Below are positions 57,670 through 64,000 of a stretch of 64,000 bases of DNA, in pieces. Position 1 is the first letter of the stretch; each line of letters starts with the position of its first letter. The notes beneath the pieces are model-generated. The model worked only from the letters and a program-made list of their open reading frames with translations. It searched no databases and was not told where the DNA came from. The position numbers and the translations under genes are program-made. The stretch spans positions 1,488,001 to 1,552,000 of the forward strand of contig NZ_CP124681.1 in the NCBI RefSeq assembly GCF_029961765.1, in the 5' to 3' direction. Source of the stretch: Nocardioides sp. QY071. GTDB taxonomy: Bacteria; Actinomycetota; Actinomycetes; Propionibacteriales; Nocardioidaceae.

Positions 57670-58776
57670 ATGGGTGCAGGGCGGCTGGCGCGGGATCTCC
57701 ACCCCGTCGCGTGGTGGGTCTGGGCGGTGGGGCTCGCCGTGGCCGCCTCCTGCACGACCAACCCGTGGCTGCTGCTCGTCCTGCTCGGCGTGATCACGCT
57801 GGTCGTCCTCAGCTGCCGCTCCGACCAGCCGTGGGCGCGCTCGTTCCGGCTCTACGTCTGGCTCGGGGTGATCGTGGTCGCGGTGCGGATCCTGTTCCGG
57901 GTGCTGCTCGGCGGTGACGTGCCGGGCCACGTCCTGTTCACGTTGCCGAGCATCCCGTTGCCGGACTGGGCGGCGGGCATCTCGCTGCTCGGGCCGTTCA
58001 CCCGCGAGGAGCTGCTCGCGGCGACCTACGAGGGACTGCGCCTGGCGACCCTGCTCATCGCGGTCGGCGCCGCCAACGCGCTGGCGAACCCGAAGCGGCT
58101 GATGAAGTCGCTACCGCCGGCCCTCTACGAGATCGGTACGGCGATGACGGTCGCGATCAGCGTCGTCCCGCAGCTGGCCGACAGCGCGCGCCGGGTGCGG
58201 GCGGCGCAGCAGCTGCGTGGGGGACCGGAAGGGCGGTTCCGCCGGATCCGCGGCGTACGACGGCTGCTGGTCCCGATCCTGGAGGACGCCTTCGACCGTT
58301 CGCTCGCGCTCGCGGCCGGGATGGACGCGCGCGGCTACGGCCGCACCGGCGAGCTCACCGCCCAGCAGCGGCGCAGCACCGGCGCGCTCATCATCACCGG
58401 CCTGATCGGCGTCTGCGTGGGCGTCTACGCGCTCCTCGACAGCACCGCGCCCCGGGTGCTGGCACTACCGATGCTGGTGCTCGGGATGCTGCTCGCCCTC
58501 GGCGGCTTCGTGCTGGCCGGCCGGCGCGTGCAGCGCACCCGCTACCGCCCCGACCGCTGGCGGCTCCCCGAGCTCCTCGTGGCCGGGGCCGGGATCGCCG
58601 CAGGTGCGGGCATGTGGGCGCTGCAGCGCTGGGAGACCCAGGTCGCGCACCCCGGCGTCCTGGTCCGTCCCGGCATCTCGCTGCTCGCCCTGGTCGCCGC
58701 TCTGGTCGCGGTCCTGCCGGTCTGGGTGGCGCCACTGCCGGTCACGGCCCAGCGCCGTGAGGAGGCGCTCGTCTGA
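57670..58776 (+). CDS. ECF transporter transmembrane component EcfT (CbiQ family)
   Basis: 368 residues with about seven to eight helices. The cytoplasmic coupling motif AGMDARGYGRTG (about 218) is the ARG motif that contacts the ATPases; RVRAAQQLRGG is the second. In ECF transporters T couples ATP hydrolysis to S toppling. The stop overlaps the next ATG by one base. The long C-terminal extension with three further helices is unusual for CbiQ (about 260 residues). Confidence 0.9.
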   Translation: MGAGRLARDLHPVAWWVWAVGLAVAASCTTNPWLLLVLLGVITLVVLSCRSDQPWARSFRLYVWLGVIVVAVRILFRVLLGGDVPGHVLFTLPSIPLPDWAAGISLLGPFTREELLAATYEGLRLATLLIAVGAANALANPKRLMKSLPPALYEIGTAMTVAISVVPQLADSARRVRAAQQLRGGPEGRFRRIRGVRRLLVPILEDAFDRSLALAAGMDARGYGRTGELTAQQRRSTGALIITGLIGVCVGVYALLDSTAPRVLALPMLVLGMLLALGGFVLAGRRVQRTRYRPDRWRLPELLVAGAGIAAGAGMWALQRWETQVAHPGVLVRPGISLLALVAALVAVLPVWVAPLPVTAQRREEALV

Positions 58777-60404
58777 TGCTCGAGCTGCGCAGGATCACCC
58801 TGACCTACGACGACCCGGAGCCGACGGCCGCGACCACCGTGCTCGACGGGATCGACCTCACCATCGCCGACGGCGAGCTGGTCGTCCTGGCCGGTCCGAC
58901 CGGGGTGGGCAAGTCGACGCTGCTGGGCGTCGTGGCCGGCCTGGTGCCGTCGTACACCGGCGGCACGCTCACCGGCGACGTCCTCCTCGACGGTGCCAGC
59001 ATCGCCGAGCAGCCGGCCCGCGAGCGCGCGCACGCGATCGGGTACGTCGGCCAGAACCCCGCCGCCTGGTTCGTCACCGACACGGTGGAGGAGGAGCTGG
59101 CGTTCGGGATGGAGCAGCTGGGGCTGCCCGCGCCGACGATGCGCCGCCGGGTCGAGGAGACCCTCGACCTGCTCGGCATCGCCGACCTGCGCCACCGCGA
59201 CCTGCGCACCCTGTCCGGCGGCCAGCAGCAGCGCGTCGCGATCGGTGCCGTGCTCACGACCCACCCGCGGCTGCTGGTGCTCGACGAGCCCACCTCGGCG
59301 CTGGACCCGACCGCGGCCGAGGACGTGCTCGCCACGCTGACCCGCCTGGTCCACGACCTCGGCGTCTCGGTGCTGGTCGCCGAGCACCGCCTGGAGCGTG
59401 TCGTGCCCTTCGCCGACCGGCTCTGCCTGCTCCACCGCGGGGGACGCGTCGAGGTCGGCGAGCCCTCGGACGTGCTCCGGGACGCCCCGATCGCGCCGCC
59501 GCTGGTCGAGCTCGGCCGGCTCGCGGGCTGGCAGCCGCTCCCACTCACCGTGCGCGACGCCCGTCGCCGCGCTCCCGCGCTGAAGGAGCGACTGGGCGAG
59601 GCGCCGCACCGCGAGCGGCCCGGCAGCGGCGAGCCCGTCGTCGACGTACGACGCCTGGTGCTCGCCCACGGCCGGACCCCGGTCCTGCGCGAGGTCGACC
59701 TGACCCTGCGGCCCGGGACCGTCACCGCCCTCATGGGCCGCAACGGCGCCGGGAAGTCGACCCTGCTCTGGGCGCTCCAGGGCCGCCACGGCGCGGCGTC
59801 GGGCACGGTCCGGGTCGGCGGCGTCGACCCCGCCACGCTCAGGCCGGAGATGCGCCGGGCGACGACCGGACTGGTGCCGCAGAGCCCCGCCGACCTGCTC
59901 TACCTCGAGACCGTCGCCGAGGAGTGCGCTGCGGCAGACCGGTCCGCCCGCGCGGAGCCCGGCACCTGCCGCGCCCTCCTCGACCGGCTCGCGCCCGCCA
60001 TCGACCCCGACCGGCACCCCCGCGACCTCTCCGAGGGCCAGCGGCTCGCGCTGGCGGTGGCGATCGTGCTGACCTCTCGGCCGCCGGTGCTGCTGCTCGA
60101 CGAGCCGACCCGCGGGCTGGACTACCCGGCCAAGCGTGCTCTCGCCGTCCTGCTCCGCGAGCTCGCCGCCGAGCCCGGCGCCACGCGTGCGGTGCTGGTC
60201 GCCACCCACGACGTCGAGTTCGTCGCGCAGGTCGCCGACGACCTCGTGGTCCTCGCCGAGGGCGAGGTCGTCTCGGCGGGACCCGTGGTCCCGACCGTCT
60301 CGGAGTCGCCCGCCTTCGCGCCCCAGGTCACCAAGGTGCTCGGCGCCGGCTGGCTGCGGGTCGACGACGTCGCGGCGAGCCTGGCGAGCGAGGTCGCCCG
60401 GTGA
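58776..60404 (+). CDS. Fused double ATPase of an ECF transporter (EcfA-EcfA')
   Basis: 542 residues containing two ABC domains in one chain. Domain 1: Walker A GPTGVGKS (40-47), LSGGQQQR (146), LVLDEPTSALD. Domain 2: Walker A GRNGAGKS (321-328), a changed signature LSEGQRLALAVA, VLLLDEPTRGLD. It drives the transporter. Usually the A and A' chains are separate; fusion is found in some actinobacteria. Start and stop both overlap neighbours. Confidence 0.92.
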   Translation: MLELRRITLTYDDPEPTAATTVLDGIDLTIADGELVVLAGPTGVGKSTLLGVVAGLVPSYTGGTLTGDVLLDGASIAEQPARERAHAIGYVGQNPAAWFVTDTVEEELAFGMEQLGLPAPTMRRRVEETLDLLGIADLRHRDLRTLSGGQQQRVAIGAVLTTHPRLLVLDEPTSALDPTAAEDVLATLTRLVHDLGVSVLVAEHRLERVVPFADRLCLLHRGGRVEVGEPSDVLRDAPIAPPLVELGRLAGWQPLPLTVRDARRRAPALKERLGEAPHRERPGSGEPVVDVRRLVLAHGRTPVLREVDLTLRPGTVTALMGRNGAGKSTLLWALQGRHGAASGTVRVGGVDPATLRPEMRRATTGLVPQSPADLLYLETVAEECAAADRSARAEPGTCRALLDRLAPAIDPDRHPRDLSEGQRLALAVAIVLTSRPPVLLLDEPTRGLDYPAKRALAVLLRELAAEPGATRAVLVATHDVEFVAQVADDLVVLAEGEVVSAGPVVPTVSESPAFAPQVTKVLGAGWLRVDDVAASLASEVAR

Positions 60405-61207
60405 GCGAGACCCACGCGGCCGCCGTACCCCTGCAGCTGCGCTCCGGCGTGGTGCTGGCGATCACCTCGGTGATCGGGCTGCTCATGCTGGCCTGGCCGC
60501 TGCTGCTCGACGTACCGGCCGACACGGAGCGGGTCGACCCGCCGTTCCTCTTCCTGCTCCTGCTGCCCGTGATCCTCGGCGTCGTCCTCGCCGAGATGAG
60601 CGAGGGGGGCATGGACGCCCGGGTGCTCGCGGTCCTCGGTGTCCTCAGTGCGGTCAACGCCGTGCTCCGCCTGGTCAGTGCCGGTACGGCGGGCCTGGAG
60701 CTGGTGTTCTTCCTGCTGATCCTCGGCGGCCGGGTGTTCGGCGCCGGGTTCGGGTTCGTGCTCGGTTGCACCTCGCTGTTCGCCTCGGCCCTGATGACCG
60801 CCGGCGTCGGCCCGTGGCTGCCGTTCCAGATGCTCGCCGCAGCGTGGGTCGGGATGGGGGCCGGACTGCTCCCGCGCCGGGTCCGCGGGCGCGCCGAGAT
60901 CGCCCTGCTGGCGGCGTACGGCATCGTCTCGGCCTATCTGTACGGCCTGCTGATGAACCTGCAGGGCTGGCCGTTCATGGCCGGCATCCAGGTGCCGGGC
61001 CAGGACTCGACCGAGATCTCCTACGTCCCGGGCGCGGGCGTGCTCGAGAACCTGCACCACTTCGTGGTCTACACACTGCTGACCTCGACCGGCGGCTGGG
61101 ACACCGGTCGCGCGGTCACCAACGCTCTCGCGATCGTGCTGCTCGGGCCGGCCGTGCTGGTCACCCTGCGGCGCGCGGCCCGCAAGGCGCGCATCGAGGC
61201 TCCGTAG
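60401..61207 (+). CDS. ECF transporter substrate-specific (S) component, probably corrinoid
   Basis: 268 residues with about six helices (about 16-245), and a small hydrophilic loop (VPGQDSTEISYVPGAG). S components share little sequence; CbrT-type members regulated by B12 riboswitches are predicted to import B12 or precursors (Rodionov and colleagues). Placement under the cobalamin riboswitch points to that substrate here. GTG overlaps the ATPase stop (GTGA). The copy-3 palindrome starts 2 nt after the stop. Confidence 0.85.
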   Translation: MSETHAAAVPLQLRSGVVLAITSVIGLLMLAWPLLLDVPADTERVDPPFLFLLLLPVILGVVLAEMSEGGMDARVLAVLGVLSAVNAVLRLVSAGTAGLELVFFLLILGGRVFGAGFGFVLGCTSLFASALMTAGVGPWLPFQMLAAAWVGMGAGLLPRRVRGRAEIALLAAYGIVSAYLYGLLMNLQGWPFMAGIQVPGQDSTEISYVPGAGVLENLHHFVVYTLLTSTGGWDTGRAVTNALAIVLLGPAVLVTLRRAARKARIEAP

Positions 61208-61208
61208 C

Positions 61209-61240
61209 CCCCCGAACCGTTCGATCGAACGGTTCGGGGG
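61209..61240. repeat. Palindrome copy 3 (perfect, 32 bp) with core CCGTTCGATCGAACGG
   Basis: Perfect palindrome centred between 61224 and 61225, GC-rich arms CCCCCGAA/TTCGGGGG around the same 16-bp core. It starts 2 nt after the EcfS stop and lies in a convergent junction. Confidence 0.85.
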
Positions 61241-61261
61241 ATCTGGTGCTACAACAAGCCG

Positions 61262-61289
61262 CTCGAACCGTTCGATCGAACGGTTTGGG
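61262..61289. repeat. Palindrome copy 4 (imperfect) with the same core
   Basis: Centred 51 bp after copy 3 and 9 nt before the end of the convergent dehydrogenase gene. The core is intact; outer pairs include two G-T wobble pairs. Confidence 0.8.
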
Positions 61290-61297
61290 GGAGGGGC

Positions 61298-62476
61298 TCA
61301 GGGCTCGATGAGCAGGATCCGGTCGTCCTGGTCGCCGGGGGTGCCGCGGCCGTCCTTGTTGCTCGTGCTCAGCCACAGCCGCCCGTCGGGGGCCCGGGCC
61401 ACGGTCCGCAGTCGGCCGTACTCGCCGGGCGCGCCCTTCTCCCCGGCGAAGTACGCCGCCGGGTCGCTCACCTGGCCGTCGGCGACCTTGATCCGCCACA
61501 GCCGCTCACCGTTCAGCGCGGCCATCCACAGGTAGCCGCCGGCATAGGCGAGCCCGGAGGGGGAGGCCTCGTCGGGGGACCAGGTCAGCAGCGGCTGGGT
61601 GTACTTCGCGGGTCCGCCGGTGCCTTCGACGACCGGCCAGCCGTAGTCCTCGCCGGGCACGATCCGGTTGAGCTCGTCGGCCTTGTCCTGGCCGAACTCG
61701 GAGGCCCACAGCAGGCCCTTGTCGTCCCAGGCGAGGCCCTGGACGTTGCGGTGACCCCACGACCACACCGCGTCGCCGAACGGGTTGCCGGGAGCGGGCA
61801 CGCCGTCGGCGCTGATCCGCAGGATCTTGCCGGCGTACGACGCCTTGTCGCGGGCGAGCTGGTCGTCGCCGGTCTCGCCGGTGGCGACGTACAGGTAGCC
61901 GTCGGGGCCGAACGCGATCCGGCCGCCGTCGTGGATGCGCCCGTTGGGGATACCGGTCAGGACCGGCTCGACCGCACCCAGCCGGTCACCGGTCAGCTTC
62001 GCGCGCACGACCCGGTTGTCGTCGTCGGTGCAGACGTAGAAGTAGACGAGCCCGTCGGAGGCGAAGGCGGGGGAGACGGCCACGCCGAGCAGGCCGGCCT
62101 CGCCGCCGGGCGCCGTCTCGGGGATGGTGCCGACCTCGACGACCTTGCCCTCCTCCTTCGTGGTCGCGCCGTTGCCGCCGACCTGTGGTGGGGTGATGAC
62201 CAGGACCCGGCCGCTGTCGCGCTCGGTGACCACGGCGCGGCCGTCGGGCAGGAAGTCGATGCCCCACGGCGTCGCCAGCCCGCTGGCGACGGTGGCGACG
62301 ACGTCCGGGACGCCGTCGATCGTGAAGATGACCTTGCCGTCGATGACCGAGCCGGTGGGGGCTGCGGTCGCGGTGCCCATCACCTCGACCTCGCTCACGT
62401 TGCCGCCCTGGCCGCAGCCGGCCGCGACGAGGGCGAGTACGGCGAGCCCGGCCGCGGCGCGGGAGCGGCGCCTCAC
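61298..62476 (-). CDS. PQQ-dependent sugar dehydrogenase-type lipoprotein (GSDH family)
   Basis: 392 residues. Lipobox LALVAAGC (Cys21), then the six-blade propeller of soluble glucose/sorbosone dehydrogenases: GLATPWGIDFLPDG, GEAGLLGVAVSP, YVATGETGD, WSWGHRNVQGLAWD, EDYGWPVVEG, SPSGLAYAGG. It oxidises an aldose with PQQ or a related cofactor, outside the cell. GTG start overlaps the upstream hydrolase stop by 4 nt; the longer frame is rejected. Confidence 0.9.
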   Translation of the reverse strand: MRRRSRAAAGLAVLALVAAGCGQGGNVSEVEVMGTATAAPTGSVIDGKVIFTIDGVPDVVATVASGLATPWGIDFLPDGRAVVTERDSGRVLVITPPQVGGNGATTKEEGKVVEVGTIPETAPGGEAGLLGVAVSPAFASDGLVYFYVCTDDDNRVVRAKLTGDRLGAVEPVLTGIPNGRIHDGGRIAFGPDGYLYVATGETGDDQLARDKASYAGKILRISADGVPAPGNPFGDAVWSWGHRNVQGLAWDDKGLLWASEFGQDKADELNRIVPGEDYGWPVVEGTGGPAKYTQPLLTWSPDEASPSGLAYAGGYLWMAALNGERLWRIKVADGQVSDPAAYFAGEKGAPGEYGRLRTVARAPDGRLWLSTSNKDGRGTPGDQDDRILLIEP

Positions 62477-63408
62477 GACAGCTGCTCCAGGAACTCCAGC
62501 AGCAGGCCGTGGACCCGCTCGGGCTGCTCGAGCTGGACGAAGTGGGAGCCGCGCAGCTCGACGTAGGTGCTGTCCTTGCCGGTCTCGCTGAGTCGTCGGG
62601 AGGCGCTGGCCATGTCGCGGGCGCCGGCCAGGATGTCCCAGGTCGCCGAGACGAACATGGTCGGCACGGTGATCTGGCTCAGCCGCACCCGCGGGTGCTT
62701 CGAGGTGCTGATCGCCAGGTGGGCGTACCAGTCGACCGGGGTCGTTGCGAACTCCTGCAGGCCGATCGCGGCCGCCTCGGGGTCGGCGACCGGGAACATG
62801 AACCCGGTCCGGCCGAGCAGCCGGACCGTGCTCGCGTTGATCGGGAGGTGCCGGACCAGCGGGTTGACCGCCCGGCCGGCGTACTGCGCCACGCGGCAGG
62901 CGTTGACGGTGACCGCGCGGGCGACCAGCCGCGGCAGGTGCAGCGGGCCGAGCATGGTGGCGAAGGTGTCGCCCGGGACGCCGCACATCGCGAAGATGCC
63001 GCGCACCCGCTCGGGATGGCGGTAGGTCATCTCGAAGGCGGTGTTGACGCCCATCGACCAGCCCATCAGGACCGCGCTGTCGATGCCGAAGTGGTCCATG
63101 ACGGACAGGCCGTCCTGCACGAAGTGCTCGATCTCGACGTGCTTCGGGTCGGCCGGGCGCTCCGAGCCGCCGACGCCGCGGTGGTTCCACGACACCACGC
63201 GTACGCCGCAGTCGGGCTCGAGCAGCCACGGCCACAGGTACGGGTTCGTGCCCAGTCCGTTGCAGAGCACGACGGTGGGCCCGTCGATCTCGCCGTCGGG
63301 GTCGTTCGTCCAGGCACGGACATGGGTCCCGTCGTCGGACAGGATGTCGCGGAAGGCGATCGACGCGGACCGGACGCGCTGTCCGGGCCGGGGAGCGGAG
63401 GTCGACAT
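62473..63408 (-). CDS. Alpha/beta hydrolase
   Basis: 311 residues. The oxyanion region LCNGLGTNPYLW, nucleophile elbow MGWSMGVN, acid in FVSATWDILAG, His in ELRGSHFVQLEQPE. Small-molecule esterase or epoxide/haloalkane-hydrolase-like; substrate unknown. ATG at 63408 is chosen because the CAGAAT box ends 7 nt before it. It is coupled (GTGA) to the dehydrogenase. Confidence 0.88.
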   Translation of the reverse strand: MSTSAPRPGQRVRSASIAFRDILSDDGTHVRAWTNDPDGEIDGPTVVLCNGLGTNPYLWPWLLEPDCGVRVVSWNHRGVGGSERPADPKHVEIEHFVQDGLSVMDHFGIDSAVLMGWSMGVNTAFEMTYRHPERVRGIFAMCGVPGDTFATMLGPLHLPRLVARAVTVNACRVAQYAGRAVNPLVRHLPINASTVRLLGRTGFMFPVADPEAAAIGLQEFATTPVDWYAHLAISTSKHPRVRLSQITVPTMFVSATWDILAGARDMASASRRLSETGKDSTYVELRGSHFVQLEQPERVHGLLLEFLEQLS

Positions 63409-63415
63409 GGCGTCG

Positions 63416-63421
63416 ATTCTG
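63416..63421 (-). promoter_or_regulatory. CAGAAT -10-like box, leaderless, for the hydrolase operon
   Basis: On the minus strand CAGAAT ends 7 nt before the ATG at 63408. Confidence 0.4.
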
Positions 63422-63449
63422 CCGGACCCCGGGCCGTGGGGAGTGAACG

Positions 63450-63653
63450 TCAGGCGTGCAGCGAGACGGTGCCCTCGATCACAGGGGTACGACGGGCGTC
63501 TGCTCGGGCGGCGAGGAAGGCCTCGACGTCCTCGCGCTCGGCGCGGCGCTGGGTGCACGCGGTGAGCGCGATCATGGCGTTGCGGCGGGCCCGCTGCTGG
63601 AGTGCGACGGACCAGGTGTGGGCGAGACGGGACACGGACTCAGGCAGTGACAT
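63450..63653 (-). CDS. Small hypothetical protein
   Basis: 67 residues, MSLPESVSRLAHTWSVALQQ at the start, then Arg-rich helices (ALTACTQRRAEREDVEAFLAARAD) and RTPVIEGTVSLHA. A basic cytoplasmic protein; no family known. ATG at 63653 is used. Confidence 0.5.
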   Translation of the reverse strand: MSLPESVSRLAHTWSVALQQRARRNAMIALTACTQRRAEREDVEAFLAARADARRTPVIEGTVSLHA

Positions 63654-63719
63654 GGGGGTGTCAGCTCCGGATGGGGGAGGGCGGAGTACCGACACTACGA
63701 CCGGCGTGGGCGCCCCAGG

Positions 63720-64000
63720 TCACGTCGGAGTGACATCTGGGTGAACCTCAGCCCGGGTCGCCCGCGTGGCGCCCACGCTGGCGACCACCACACAGCCGAT
63801 CGCCGCCCACTGGACGGGTGCCAACGACTCGCCGACGACGGCCAGGCCGGCCAGGGCCGCGGCCGCCGGCTCGAGGCTCATCAGCACCCCGAACGTCGCC
63901 GCGGGCAGGGTCCGCAGCGCCGCCAGCTCGGCGCTGTAGGGCACCACCGAGCTGAGCAGGCCGACGGCGGCGCCGAGCAGCAGCACCCGCTGGTCGGCCA
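63720..64000 (-). CDS. EamA/RhtA-type transporter, C-terminal part (cut by window end)
   Basis: The last 92 codons of a drug/metabolite exporter. VVPYSAELAALRTLPAATFGVLMSLEPAAAALAGLAVVGE and the ending QWAAIGCVVVASVG are typical of the last EamA repeat of RhtA-like threonine/homoserine exporters. The frame is open to the window end, so its start is outside. Confidence 0.82.
   Translation of the reverse strand, partial: ADQRVLLLGAAVGLLSSVVPYSAELAALRTLPAATFGVLMSLEPAAAALAGLAVVGESLAPVQWAAIGCVVVASVGATRATRAEVHPDVTPT

Overview
The window reads as a very GC-rich actinobacterial chromosome segment, most likely from a Nocardioides-like member of the Nocardioidaceae (inference). GTG starts and 4-nt stop/start overlaps are common, and many start codons lie only 6-7 nt after a TANNNT-type -10 box. 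The order rne-rplU-rpmA-obg-proB, followed further on by mnmA, ligA and gatCAB, is typical of that group. I saw no rRNA, tRNA, transposase, integrase, prophage or CRISPR array.

Layout. 0.1-5.6 kb holds copper and cation functions: a membrane protein, a YcnI-type copper protein and a CopC-CopD fusion on +, meeting a chaA-lipoprotein-lipoprotein operon on -. At 5.7-7.6 kb is a B12-binding radical SAM protein (TIGR03960 type). Its usual partner (TIGR03936 type) lies at 29.6 kb. About 22 kb has come between them: two DUF4190-like proteins, then a cell-surface glycan cluster with three two-domain GT2 glycosyltransferases, a GT4 enzyme, two methyltransferases, coiled-coil tails, an epimerase, a Gfo/Idh/MocA dehydrogenase, two DegT aminotransferases, two left-handed beta-helix acyltransferases, large membrane proteins and an LhgO-type oxidase.

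29.6-42.7 kb is housekeeping: TIGR03936, RNase E, L21, L27, Obg, ProB, an FAD monooxygenase, a cysteine desulfurase, MnmA, a MetE-like methionine synthase and an anchored hypothetical protein. 42.8-45.1 kb is a TetR/MFS efflux pair with two operator-like palindromes. 45.3-54.4 kb holds ligA, a SigE-family sigma factor with a membrane-anchored partner, a lipoprotein hydrolase, a degenerate P-loop protein and gatCAB. A VapB-like antitoxin follows, with a PIN toxin interrupted by two in-frame TAG codons.

55.1-61.2 kb is the most interesting system. A cobalamin riboswitch leads a five-gene, fully overlapping or near-overlapping operon: a secreted alpha/alpha-barrel protein, a membrane-anchored beta-domain protein, and EcfT, a fused double EcfA and EcfS. 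The first two genes look like the two halves of animal transcobalamin/intrinsic factor encoded separately, feeding an ECF transporter for cobalamin or a corrinoid. The window ends with a PQQ-type sugar dehydrogenase, an alpha/beta hydrolase, a small protein and a truncated EamA transporter.

Two convergent junctions (42.7 and 61.2 kb) each carry a pair of palindromes with an identical 16-bp core and about 50 bp between centres, which suggests a dispersed repeat family. Functional calls come from reading the proteins; no database search was possible.
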